This document shows, piece by piece, positions 47,390 through 59,780 of a stretch of DNA of 64,000 nt. The notes under the pieces are model-generated. The model had not been told where the DNA came from, ran no database searches, and worked only from the letters and a program-made list of their open reading frames with translations. Source of the DNA: Phoronis australis (lineage: Eukaryota > Phoronida > Phoronidae); contig NMRA01000337.1 in assembly GCA_002633005.1 (NCBI GenBank), positions 370,380 through 434,379 of the forward strand, written 5' to 3'. Numbering within the stretch: position 1 is the stretch's first letter; each line of letters opens with the position of its first letter. The translations under genes were made by a program, and so were the position numbers.

Positions 47390-48150
47390 AACTAAAATTG
47401 CCAACAGGAGGTGACATAATAGTCCAAAATGTCCAGTAATTAACTGGTAATGGTGCAACCCAGCCATAAAGCCTGTCAAACATACAAAATTCAATGGACA
47501 ACCCATATATTGTCAAAAACTAAAATGAGCAAACAGGGAAACATCAGAAGTCAAATTCATCAGAAAATTTTCTGTTGGCAGCGCATACCCATACACCTTT
47601 GTGTCAAGTTTCATCAAATTCTGACAAGTGGATTTGACAATTAATTGATGAACTGGAGAAATCCTGAACAAATCAGTGAACAACAAAACAGGCCCACACA
47701 TCCTAGCCATATACCTGTCACGTTTTGTCAAAATCTGTTAAGCCGTTTTGACAATAAATGACAGACAATAACTTTTCAAAAACCAACACAGCCAACAGGG
47801 GGTGCCACAGCAGTCAAATTCATTTAAAAAGCAACAGACGATACATCCCAGCAACAAACCCTTGTGGCCAGTTGCATCAAAATCTGTAGTGTGAGCCATT
47901 TTGACACAAATAGGACAATTTATCAAACAATTTCACTAAAACCTAATGAGCAAGGAATTTTAAAATTAAAACAACCAACAGGTTGTGCCACAATAATGAA
48001 TCCATATAAAAGCCAACTGGTATCGGGGCATTGCCACAATATAGCTCTCTGCCAAATTTCAAGTTGAAAATGGCCAACAGGAGGTGCCATGGCAGTTGAA
48101 TCCGTCCAAAACTCGAACTGGTGCAAGCACATCTCCGCCACAAAAGAATA
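47390..48150. repeat. Interspersed repeat cluster with GCCAACAGG(A/G)GGTG(C)C cores
   Basis: Four or more submonomers carry cores such as GCCAACAGGGGGTGCCACAG followed by AGTCAAATTCAT and TTTTGACA segments. They look like a distant subfamily of the GCCACTAGG repeats. Short open frames here are not genes. Confidence 0.6.
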
Positions 48151-48762
48151 GACCCAATTTTATCATGATCTTGATTTTTTGACAAAACCAAAGAACAAGC
48201 CAAGGTAACGACAGATAGGTGACAGATGATGAATGGATGGTAAAAAGACGGATTGACGATGGACAGGTGGATGATGGACAGACGGCTGGATAGTGGACTG
48301 TCGGGGTGGAATGCTGACAACATGCGACCACAAAATTCTTTTTGGAGTTTATAAAAATATCCTTTACTCTTGGGTCACCCTTTTCAACGAGACTTAATAC
48401 TGTCACGCCTTTAATCTGAACAAACTTTCTACTACCCGCTACAGAATGACTTTTTTCACAAACTTCACATAACTAAAGAAATTAAAGCTTTCCTTCAACA
48501 AATTTTCGATGTTTAGCTCCAGCAGTGCTTTAGCATCATCAGAAAACAGTCTATAATCACAAAATCGTAGGAATGATAATGTGAAGTAGCCTTTTCGTGT
48601 CATAATCCGCCAACGAAAGTAAAAAACTTTGAAAGCTCAAAAGGAGTTTTATAGGAAAACAGTCAGAACGAAACACTTTATGAGGATTCTAGCGGTGACA
48701 TAGATGAAAATTCTTCAGTCAGAAAATTTAACCTTTTATTACTGTACAGGTTATAGCAATGG

Positions 48763-49022
48763 TGCGTCCAGTATGATGCCTTAGACAGTGTGTCCAGTGT
48801 AATGCCTTAAACAGGGTGTCCAGTGTGATGCCTTAAACAGAGTGTCCAGTGCGATGCTTTAAACAGTATGTCCAGGTCCAGTGCGATGCCTTATAAACAG
48901 TGTGTCCAGTGTAATGCCTTAAACAGTGTCCAGTGCGATGCTTTAAATAGTATGTCCAGTGCGATGCCTTATAAACAGTGTGTCCAGTGCGATGCCTTAA
49001 ACAGTGTGTCCAGTGTCAAGCC
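48763..49022. repeat. 24-bp minisatellite, first block
   Basis: The unit is close to GTGTCCAGTGTAATGCCTTA plus AACA. The array continues at 52437-52692 and 55088-55237, and is split by two inserted segments. Confidence 0.92.
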
Positions 49023-49026
49023 TTAA

Positions 49027-52000
49027 AGGAGAATGCCACCCGATTTAATTAGTCTTTTTTACCATCTTAATCGGTCTATATCCACTTCGCCTCTGATACG
49101 GTCGACCTCACCTTGCCGCCTAGAGGTGTCGTGTTAACCTGTGAGGAAGGTGAGAAATGACGCAGCGACGCCAATGGTTCGTCTGCAGAGTGAATGCCGC
49201 TATATTGCAGCGCATCGTTTCCGCTTGTCCGAACTATGAAGCTGCGAAGAAAGCGGGTATATCGTTGGCTCGCGCCCCTTTGCGATTTTTGAAGATTTCC
49301 AGTTAAGCGCCCACCTCTCGGTTAAGCGCCCATCCTCGACTTTCAAAGATTGAAGATTTATCGTTCAGTGTTAGGAATTACGCGATTCCCGACTTTTAGA
49401 TACAGATGATGATCACAACTAGCGTAATGATGCTGGGTCTCCGGGAAGGCGGCTTGGCAATGTGAATTTAAAATACAAGTAACGAATTACTGTCCCGGGT
49501 CATGGACTAACTTCAAAATATAATACATGAACGTTTTTGTCATTTTATTATCTTCCCATGTTTGTTAAAGTTTAAGAACCCCGCCAGCGTCAATACCTCC
49601 GCTTTCAGCGATGCTGTCTGCCGCGCTGAGTTTCCGCCTGCAGTGCACCAGATGAAACATATATTCGAAATAATCGGGCCTGAGAAATGAGACAATGGTT
49701 TTGTCAACCCTCCAAATTCCCTTAATGTGGAAAGCTCTTGTATTTTAAAGAATTAATTCCTATAACTCACGGAAAGATGTCAAATTCTCCCTCTTGATGA
49801 ACGTTATTGCCAGGTTATCAAGGATGTGTGGCGACCAAAGGGACAGTGTGCCTCACTGGGTTACCGATTTGCTGCCTCGCAATTTCTGAGTTCAAAGGTT
49901 GGCAATGTCTTACTGTATGTTTGTGTATCATGTTGAAGTAATAAAAAACTTCTAGTCAAATTTTGTTTTTCGCTTATTGCATCTCAGTCAAACTGGCGTT
50001 AGCAGATTTAACTAATGTCGCAGGCTGTTCTTTACTACGATTTCTTGCATCAACCCCACCTGACTGTGTGAATTATCGCTTCCATATTCCCTTTTTAGCC
50101 ATCCAGAATAATTTTGTTTCTACATTGGCCAGTTTCAGCCTGAACAAAATTCTTACCATTTGAGCCTGAAATATCTACGAAGCAGACTGACTGAAAATTG
50201 GCGATAGTTGGTAGGAGGTGCACGCAGTTAGCTAAGGGCATGGCACACTCGGGCCTTGGGAACATCGAGCCGGAAAATATCGTAGTAGACTTGACAACGC
50301 AGTTTTGGGGGAAATTGGAACGGAGGAATATCGTAAAGTACTGGGTCTTTCCTAACAACAGCTTAAAAATACAGCATCACGCGGGATTCTTTCACTTAGG
50401 ACTGTCATTGTGGCTGTTCTCTTTTGATGTTTGACTTTGTAGTGGTGCACGCGAGTAAGTTCCCACACTGAGTGCATGTTACCTTGACACCAACACGTGA
50501 TTGACAGGTTACTCATACGTAGGCCCTACGTGCATGCTGAATTCCACCGCTATCTTTGGCCATTAAAAACGAGACGCATATTGAAAGAAGCCGTTATATT
50601 ACTTGAGGCCTTTGCAAGTCAAGATTGCCTGCCGGGACATTGCGTGCAAACATTGGGACCGACCAGTGACGCAGTCCGATAGTGTAGGTAATAGGATATA
50701 ATCTGGACATCTTGCATGTAAAATAAATGTGTTTTCTACCACAAAGTTGGGTAAGGTGGTCGCTTAAGAATGAATTGAAACATCGCTGTTTTGTGACGTT
50801 TTATCACATATTTATGCCGTGGTTCGAAATTTTCTTCTTGATTGACAACTGGCTCATGTCCGCTTACCCCCCCCCCTGATTCTTGTCTTACTATTGTTTG
50901 CCGAGCATGTTTCGCGCAACGGGAAGTGAAAATGAGTCACAGAGTGTCAACTATAAACATCCCAAACACAAAGAAACACCTGAATTAGTTTTTCAAACTT
51001 TATTAAAACTAATTTTAAAACTGCTCTATGACTCAGAACTTGAAAGCTAGCACGGGACTCTAACCTTGATGTCAGCCGTGACCTCTGCAACACGTGAAGC
51101 TTGCACGCGCGCACTTTTGCAGTGTCACCGCTTGCAATCCAAGTGGAGCGCTGTGTGGTCACTGGTCGTCTGCGCACTATAGTTCTAACCAACTAACAAG
51201 CCCGCAGGATGGCACTGGTCTCTTACTCAGCAATTTTGTAAATTTAATTGTGAATGACTAATCTGAGGGCAACAGAACCTTTGTTGGGATCATCCGCTGT
51301 TATGAAGTTTTTACTGTCATTTGGCGAAGTGATGATAAAGCTCTTTGAAAAGTGCTACACGTTCTGAGTATGTGTGTCGTGTGGGTACTTAGATCACGAG
51401 GTAACATTAACCGCCCAGGGTGGTTGTCTGTCTTAATAAGCGCCCATATTCGGTTAACCGCCCACGCTGGATTTCTTGAAATTTCACGTTTAAGCACCCA
51501 TGTCTGGTTAACCGCTCACCCCCGATTTTTTAGGTTTGCCAATTTAACCGCCCAGGGCGTTAACCCGAATGTTTACGGTATATCCTACAGTCACATGTTA
51601 GGAGAATCTTTATTTAGAAATACAAATACATTATTCAAATCATTGTTACTGTACAATCTTTGCCCTGACGGTCTGTGGAAGAGGAACCCAACTTCGCGGC
51701 CCCGACAAGTAAGTAGATTTTCAGTTTCGTGGCTAATTCACATTAATAATTACGTGCACATTATTTCTGTGGCTCACTATTATAGTCTTTCCGTGACTGG
51801 AGGTTTGGGTTCCAACTCAAGCTGGTTCATGTTCGTGCCAGTCCCAGCGGCCGCGACAGGCCTGATCGGATTCTGAGCCACTGGCTGGGGATAACGAGTC
51901 AGTCCAGCCGCGATGGGCCTGATCAGGTTCTGAGCCACTGGCCAGGATAACAAGCGTTTTGCGTGTTTAGAACTAAAAAAAATCACAAATCTAAACAACA

Positions 52001-52436
52001 CAGATCTAGGTTCTCTTGTCTATATTTCACGGAAGAATACGTCGAATTTATCTCCGAACAGACCCCAAACTCCTGCTACGGACCTTGGTAACTTGGTCTG
52101 CCGAACTTTATAGGCTACGGTGTGTCCAAATACCAATAAATCCGTAACAGCGAAATAAAACAACACATTTTTATAAGAACTCAGTGTATTGTTAAGGGTT
52201 TTAGATTGATTTATTGGTGTTAAATGATGAATTCAAGGGATAAGCAGACACCAGTAACCCGTGTTGTGAACTGCTGAACAGACTGCGTGTGAAACCAATG
52301 ACGTCATTGGATAATTTCAACACCTCCGTCTGCTGTCAGGTGTCAGGTAACGCAACCGAACGTGCTGTATCGAGTAGAACTACTCGATCTAAATTCATAT
52401 GATACAAAATAGGTTGTTTTTGGGTGGCATTCTCCT
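49027..52436. mobile_element. 3.4 kb TTAA-flanked transposon inside the minisatellite
   Basis: Perfect 15-bp inverted termini (AGGAGAATGCCACCC and its complement) are immediately flanked by TTAA at 49023-49026 and 52437-52440. The flanking minisatellite unit contains one TTAA, so the insertion duplicated it. TTAA targeting is the hallmark of the piggyBac superfamily, but no transposase is recognisable. Internal features are TTAAGCGCCCA/TTAACCGCCCA motifs near 49300-49330 and 51400-51560, and a short direct repeat around 51840-51950 (GATGGGCCTGATCAGGTTCT type). Confidence 0.8.
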
Positions 52437-52692
52437 TTAAACAGTGTGTCCAGTGTAATGCCTTAAACAATGTGTCCAGTGTCAAGTCTTAAAAAGTGTG
52501 TCCAATGTAATGCCTTAAACAGAATCTCCAGTGTGATGCCTTAAACAGTGCGTCCAGTTTGACGCCTGAAACAGTGTGTCCAGTGTGACGCCTTAAACAG
52601 TGAGTCCAGTGTAATGCCTTAAACAGTGTGTCCAGTGTAATGCCTTAAACAGAGTGTCCAATGTGATGCCTTAAACAGAGTGTCCAATGTGA
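52437..52692. repeat. 24-bp minisatellite, second block
   Basis: It continues the array broken at 49022 and ends at a single N (52693), where the sequence changes abruptly. Confidence 0.9.
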
Positions 52693-52693
52693 N

Positions 52694-55087
52694 CACATTT
52701 CTTCAGCAAATTCCATAAAATTTCCGTAGTTTGATTTTATCAAAATTAAGGCGCGCTGTCGATTATTTTATCCCCGTTTGCTGGCTGGTAACAGTACAGG
52801 CACTGCTCCAGTCGCACTGACGGCGTTTTCTCGGCCTGTTCCTGAATGAATTGTACTTCCGGGTTCGCGGCAAGTTCAAAATGGCGGTGTTTCTTCGGGT
52901 GCGAATCGTGAGTGGCGCGTTCATTGAAACTGTTTTCGAGTACGGATCGTGTATTAGTTATGGGGTTGGTACTTCTTGGATCCTTATAACATCTTCTAAC
53001 CATGTAATAAGGGTTAACAACGCGTGAGAGGACTTTAATAAAATTACGAAAAGCTGTAATTAAGTGGAAAATATGTCTAGGATAACCAACCAACCTTATT
53101 TTAGCTCAAAATTACATGGAAAAAGGTTGTCTTCGTCTTTAAATCAATTTTGGCGCGTAAAAATGGCGGAAAAATTTTGCGACCTGGCATTTATGAATGC
53201 GAACTGGATTTTGGAAATGCGACCTGGGATTCCGTTGGCTAGGTCGCAAAATGCGACCTGTCGATTTTAATAGCGTCGAGGTCTGTCATAGCGATATCTA
53301 ACGAGATACTTAAAACTAGTCCAGGAAGGGGGAGTGAGGCAGAACGAGCCAACGTGACACGACAGTCGTTTTCATTTAGGCGACTTAAAGCCTATTTTGC
53401 ACATACGTCGGTGACATCAGTAAATTTGGTTCCTACAGTATGTTAAAAGCATCGCTTTGTGCCCACTAGTGCCGCGAGAATTACTTTTTAATTCAAACAG
53501 CTGCGAATAACATCTGCACGCCATGTTTAAGGTTATGTCCAACCTTATTTAGTGGCCTCCATTCTAACACTTACATCAAAAAACTAAGCTTTGTCAACTA
53601 GTAAAAGTAAATGTTTTTTGAAAGAACAAAGACCAGGAAATATAAATATACTTTTTGTATTTATTTGTCATTATTATTTTTACGTAAAAAGCTTTTTTAA
53701 GCAAAAATTTCATTTTTAAGAAAGGTACATCCATAGCAAAATAACCCCTCGGTCGATTTTAACGAAACCTTTTTTAAATGAAAACTTCATCAATTACCTC
53801 AAAAACGCTGTGAGGAATTTTNATTATTTTTACGTAAAAAGCTTTTTTAAGTAAAAATTTCATTTTTAAGAAAGGTACATTCATAGCAAAATAACCCCCT
53901 CGGTCGATTTTAACAAAACCTTTTTAAAATGAAAACTTCATCAATTACCTCAAAAACGCTGTTAGGAATTTTTGATTAGTTTGTTCGTTTGGTTTCTATG
54001 ACAAATCAACTCGCAAAACGTAAGGAATTTTTGTAAAAAATTGAAGTTGTATTCGTCTTTGTCACATTACACAAAAACAAAGCTTTTATATCAAAAATCC
54101 TAACAGCGTTTTTGAGATTGGTGACTAAATATTAAGTTTGGAAAGTTTCAGCGAAATCCATCGAGCCATTTTTGAGAACTCGTGTTCCTAAGTTCAAATA
54201 AAGTCGATTTGCTGAAGCCGAGAAAAAGCCGATTAAACTGGGACACGTGAAAATCTCTAAGTCTTTGGTTAACTATTCTGTGAAAACTTGTTTTCGGTAT
54301 ACATAACCTATAGAATCCTTAACTATGTCACCTATTTCAATGTTTTCTTGCAATGTCAGCTAATTTTGCAGTGCGTAACTAACTTAAATATCATTAAAAC
54401 CTCAAATAGACCTATCTTTCGCAGCCAACTTTTGCCGTTTTGTACGACCTACTTAGAAAAGTAGGTCACAGTTCATAGCCTGTACACGTCACGCGCTGGG
54501 AGACTGATACCAAACCAAGTAAGAAATGGATAACAAAAATTGAATTGGTGGTTAAAGTAAGTCGTTAACATGAAATCGAAACATCGAAATGTTAACTTAA
54601 TAATTGAATTAAGGAATAAGGGGGAGGATTTATCTCTTTTCACAACTTTCTGTGTTCATGACCAGACTGAGGCCTGAGGCAACTCGTAGCATTCGTTTTC
54701 AACGTCAACGGTGGTATGCATGTAGACCCACAACTCCCTTAGGATAAAAACTACGTTTTGTATTCGTTTTCCCCGGGACCATTCTATCATAACCACACCT
54801 CGTTGGTTCAATGTTATGGCGAATTTGTGAATGAAAGGACTGAGGGTATACCGGGAGACTCGATTTACTTGAAAGCCCTTTAACTTTGACCTTGGATAAG
54901 TGCTAAACAAATATCCACGCGGTTGTGCAGTTCCAAGGTGGTTCTGCTAAATCTTTTTTTTTCTCGCTACGCAGTATATATTTCGTATTTGAAGTTCCCC
55001 GAGAATGAAGATAAGGTATTTTGCTAGACACCAGTGAAATTTTGTAAAAATGGCCAATTTTTGTGAATAAGGTTAGAAATATCCTTA
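52694..55087. other. Second segment interrupting the minisatellite
   Basis: A 2.4 kb segment lies between minisatellite blocks. About 100 bp (53040-53140) repeats 18645-18745 in opposite orientation. A ~145-bp block is present twice, on either side of the single N at 53822. No terminal inverted repeats or coding frame are recognised. Confidence 0.6.
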
Positions 55088-55237
55088 AACAGTGTCCAGT
55101 GTTATACCTTAGTGTGTCCGGTGCGATGCCTTAAACAGTGTGTCCAGTGTAATGCCTTAAACAGTGTGTCCACTGTAATGCCTTTAACAGTGTGTCCAGT
55201 CAGTGACGCCTTAAACAGTGTGTCCAGTGTAATGCCN
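55088..55237. repeat. 24-bp minisatellite, third block
   Basis: It has the same unit as the earlier blocks, ending at a single N (55237). Confidence 0.9.
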
Positions 55238-56962
55238 CTGCCCTAACCTGCCCCCACCCCAACTGAAAATCCTGGATCCGCCCGATTTTTACACGGCTTT
55301 GCTAGGACTACCTGGTTAGCCAAAGACACCCAAAATGAATGACAAAATTCCATTGACGTTAGCTTTTAAGGATGAAAGCAAACGGCTTCTGTAGTACAAT
55401 TACTATACAAATGCCGGCCTTAACTATATCTTTGAAATATGTCGTCTACCCGTGCTTTATCAAAATGCATTATGATTTTAGCTAAATAGCAATATCGGCA
55501 CAGTAGTAGCTTTGCATTTCAATCGTTTAAAGATAAAAACAAACGGTTTCCATCGTAGGATTTGTAAAAATATATATCCTAGGTTAGCTTTTAAATAAGT
55601 TAATATTTACTCATGTCTCAGCGTCAAAACATGCAGTGACAATGGCGAATGAGAAAAGACTGTCAAAACTGACAACGTGGGAAATAAATGCAACCCAGAA
55701 AATCCGCCCACTAGACGGTGTTGTGACGTGATGTTTGATTACACGTTTTATTCGGAGTATTGGACTTTAGTCGTAGTGATAGTTTAGTCATAACTACTTC
55801 CTGTTATCAACTTCCTGTCTCAGACCATGAGGTCATGATATAATAAAGTGATGTTTTATTAGTTAAAATCTACGAGTTAACAGCAATTCGTTACAGGTGT
55901 AACAAAAATTTATTAAATACTAAAGTGATACAACCATAAACATTCATGCATATCTGGTATACGGATAAGTTTAATAAGTAATAATAAAACACGGTGATCT
56001 CTAATGAAATTTCCAAAAGATCTCCATGATAGTAAGTAGCAGCATGTGTTGATAACAAGGATGGATGTAAATAGAAATATTCATCTGCAGAACTCCAATC
56101 ATTGTTAAGAGCAATGCTCTTTCAATGACTTGGTTATAATAGACCAAGCAGGTTGTCATGGTTATTCTAGTCTTGCTGCTGTTCTACTCCACTGTAACTG
56201 ACTGTCTGTGTATCATTAGTTGTTGATGGCATAGCAAGGTGGTCACTGCAACTAGTCATGACACTGTCACAGTCTTGAAGGGTGAATCCAGTGGAATATT
56301 CTTAAGAAATCTTTCATTATGTAAAGACACTCACACATGCTTACAAACAATACATTGTACTCTTAGATTCAGCACTATATGTTAAGTGAAAATTGACAAT
56401 AAATGTAACAACAAGAGCAACGCAGAGCATTAAAATGCGCCCACGAATGCACCGCAAACGATGTGCGTCTAGATTTGTTCATTTCTATCATGAAATGGCC
56501 ACTAGATGGCGCAACACATCCACTCCTGAAAACGGAACATGCCACCGGTTCTTTAATAGAAAGCAATTAACCAAATTTCCTGTCAAGGAACTTCAGAGCA
56601 GCAAAGGAAAACGGAAAAAGTGAAATTGCACCAAGAGGGTGCACCATCTGCCTCAAACTCGTCATCTATTGTTAGCTTCATTTACACTTACTAAATTTAA
56701 TAAAGATCTTGCATCGGGTTTTGGAAATACAGCTACGGCTGCAAAACAAAATAAAACCACCACTAGGAGATGCCACAGTAACCGAAGTTGTCAGCGTAAC
56801 CAACCTCTTCACACTGAGTACACGCCAATTTTCAAAGCCATTCTTAGAATAGTTTGGTTGATAGAGGGGTGGACGCCAAGACACAGACTGGAAAACAATA
56901 AAAATGGCCACTAGGTGGCGCAAACTACCTAGAATGCATCTGAAAACAGGAGGATGGCGTCA

Positions 56963-58890
56963 CAGGGCTCAACATTAACTTTTATTTTAACTTGTCCATA
57001 CGGACAAGTAGAAATGAAATTTACTAGTCCTGACCTATAAGACACTTGTCCGAAGATAATTAAATTCAAATTATACTTTTCAAACATATGTGAATGTTGC
57101 ACATTATACCTGTTAGCACAAGCCCAATAAACATGTGAAAGAGCATATATTACACGAGATTTAAATTTTGCACAAGTTTATTAAAGTGGGTATTTGTATT
57201 TGGATTTCACCAGTGAACACGCTACAAGTTTCCCCTGGCTTTTTAATTCAGTTATATAATGCTGAGTGAGCCGTCGACTGTTCATGACTTCAGAGATTCG
57301 ATCCTGAACACATCTGACCCATACTCAACAGATGAACTGTTTGCGTCGCGTATTTTGCAGATGGGACACAACAAATTTTACTTCTGGTCGCTATCAAACC
57401 GTACGGTAACCTGTCAAAATCTTTCTTTCATTTCGGAAGAAATTCCTGTTTTTGTTTATTGGTTTCATACAGTTGCTTGGTGATTTCACGCCCTTTGGTT
57501 TGGTTACCACTTGCAAGATCAGAACTCCACGACTTGAAACCATACGCAAACTAACTACCCCTACTCGTCCGCGTTACCGCTCTGGGCGCTTAAATTGGGA
57601 ATCTAATAAAAACGGGGTGGGCGGTAAGCCGAGCATGGGCGGTTAAAATCGAAATTTTGGAAAGTCAGTTGTTGCTTACTGCACTGAGGACCGATTTCAC
57701 CCTAACGGAGATACACTGACGTCGGATTTCAAGCATATCAGTTAAAAATAGAGGTCGTTGGATTGAAGTAACGGACTTCGACGACCCGCGCACACGATAC
57801 AGTGACGTCGTGATCCTGAGCGTCCTTGGGTTTTTACGTACCGTGGTCGCTGCTGGTCATCTCTTAGAACTAAGTTATTCCTACAGGTAGGCGTGTGTTC
57901 AGTAGGGCAAGTTTCTTGAGAGAAAAGACAGATCAAGCAAGACACCACTAGTTTGCGGTGTATTTTTAAGGGAAGCACTTGATTGTGTAAAGATTTGCTG
58001 GGCAATTAGGCAACCCAGCACGTGCTAATGATTGACAGGTCTTCTTATTGAATAATTTGCACAATGCAACGTTTTATATACATTATTTCTTTTTGAGTTC
58101 AAAGCCAACACCGCTGTCGTTCAAAGCACGTGCTTAACAATCCGACGATACTACTATTAGGCAATAGGGGTACTCGGTCAGCTGCCAAAATAATGAAGCA
58201 ACAACACATCTTGTAAAGTCATCAGGCAAATCAAGAGTTCAAAAAAATAAGTTATTAACCACGTAGAACATGGACAAAATGTTTGACTTGCACTAATGAC
58301 AAGATTTTTTTGGGCTCTTGCCTTTGATTGGGCGCTTCCATTTTGGTGTCGGGAGAGAAAGTCATTAAAAACATGCGTTTAACCAAGACGGGAATAGCGA
58401 CACAAGTTGGCTTGTCACAATGGACCATGTCTTTTCTTATTTCAATGCTCAGGGTGGTTATGCTTCTTGTACTGTCACGAGGAATCACAGAAAGATTGGC
58501 CACGGACATGATATTCCTGTCAAGTACCGCTTTGCTGGTTCTTCAGCAAACTAAATATATTCGACGAGCGCCGTCTCAGTGATCAGTACATGCGAACATG
58601 AGTTGCGCGCGTGAGCCAAAGGAAACAATTGTGTCTCCTTCAGTAAAGGGCATGAGAATACGGGTATTTTACCGCCATTTAAGGCAAGGTCCCTGTTCCG
58701 CTAAACCCGATTGATTGTCACAGAAAGGTAATTGAGTTGCGCATGTTTTGGAATCTTAATTTTGTGCGACGAACGTTCGCAGAAAAATTCATTGACTTGT
58801 CCTGTGGGACAAGCTGCTCGGCCGTGAGCTTGTCTGGATCAACAAATTTGTTGTCCCGGGCAGTCGGACTTCCGTTAATGTCGAGCCCTG
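56963..58890. mobile_element. 1.9 kb hAT-like element
   Basis: The left end CAGGGCTCAACATTAACTTT and the right end (complement CAGGGCTCGACATTAACGGA) are inverted repeats of hAT type. The flanking CGTCA is duplicated (56958-56962 and 58891-58895). Both ends carry several ACTTGTCC/GGACAAG motifs, possible subterminal transposase sites. No transposase is seen; the interior is largely a copy of another transposon. Confidence 0.75.
57561..58788. mobile_element. Copy 2 of the CCGTACTCGTCCGCG transposon, nested
   Basis: It starts CTACTCGTCCGCGTTACCGC and follows the copy at 6574-7881 closely through TTTTGTGCGACGAACGTTCG. It lacks the right terminal repeat. It lies wholly within the hAT-like element. 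Confidence 0.75.
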
Positions 58891-59780
58891 CGTCATCTCA
58901 CCAATAAATGCCTATATTCCAGATTTTATGAAAATACGTTAAGGTACAAAGGTAAACAAAAAACTAAAATTGCCACTAGGGGGCGCACCAGTTATTCGAT
59001 TACGTGCGAAAGTCGTCCCTGTCCGTTGCCACCTTCATATAAATACACTGGCTAAGTTTAGTAAAGATCCCGCAAACGGTTTAGGAGATACAGTCATGAG
59101 TGCAAAAAAAACTGCCACTAGGAGGCGCCACAGTAGTTGAAGTCGTTGGAAAATCATCGTCAGCCATCCTCTTGATGGTAAGAACATACACGTCAATTTT
59201 CACCACCATTCTTAGAGTGGTTTGGTTGGTAGAGGAGTGGATGCCAAAAAACACTCGAAAACAGTAAAAATGGCCACTAGGTTGCGCAAACTACATCGAA
59301 TCCAGCCGAAAACGAGAGGATAGTTTCAACTCACTAATAGATACCTATGCTCTAAATTTTATGAAAATACGTTGAGGACTTTCAAAGATACAGAGGTAAG
59401 TGTAAAAAACTAAAATTGCCACTAGGGGGCACACCGGAGAGGTCCGAAATTCATAGTCATCGGTTGTGACCTTCTACGAACACAACTGCCAAATCTCATC
59501 AAGATCCTGTGAGAGGTTTAGGAGATACAGCTGCGGACGCCGTACGCCTGGGCAGACAGAGCCGACGGCAATATGCGACCACATATAAATATGTGGGCGC
59601 ATAAAAATGAATGCCTGAATTGGCCCATCTGAGTAAGTTAAAAAAAAATGCCTTGAATTTTATCTTGACCACCAAAAATGTTAAAGAATAACTTAACCCT
59701 GGCTTTCTGATCAAAGGTATTGAAATTTATTAAATTTGACCAGAATGAGCAGGCAACAAAAATCATGTCTCCTAAACAGC

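Larger units (their letters stand above)
56412..59607. repeat. GCCACTAGG-family repeat, split by a hAT-like insertion
   Basis: It starts with AATGCGCCCACGAATGCACC, continues through GCCACTAGG submonomers to 56962, resumes at 58891 and ends at the hairpin CCACATATAAATATGTGG. The two halves join seamlessly across the inserted element. Confidence 0.8.

Noticed and set aside
51352-51876. 174-codon plus-strand frame within the TTAA element as its transposase
   Set aside because: No transposase motifs are visible, and part of the frame is repeated CCGCCCA-type noncoding motif.
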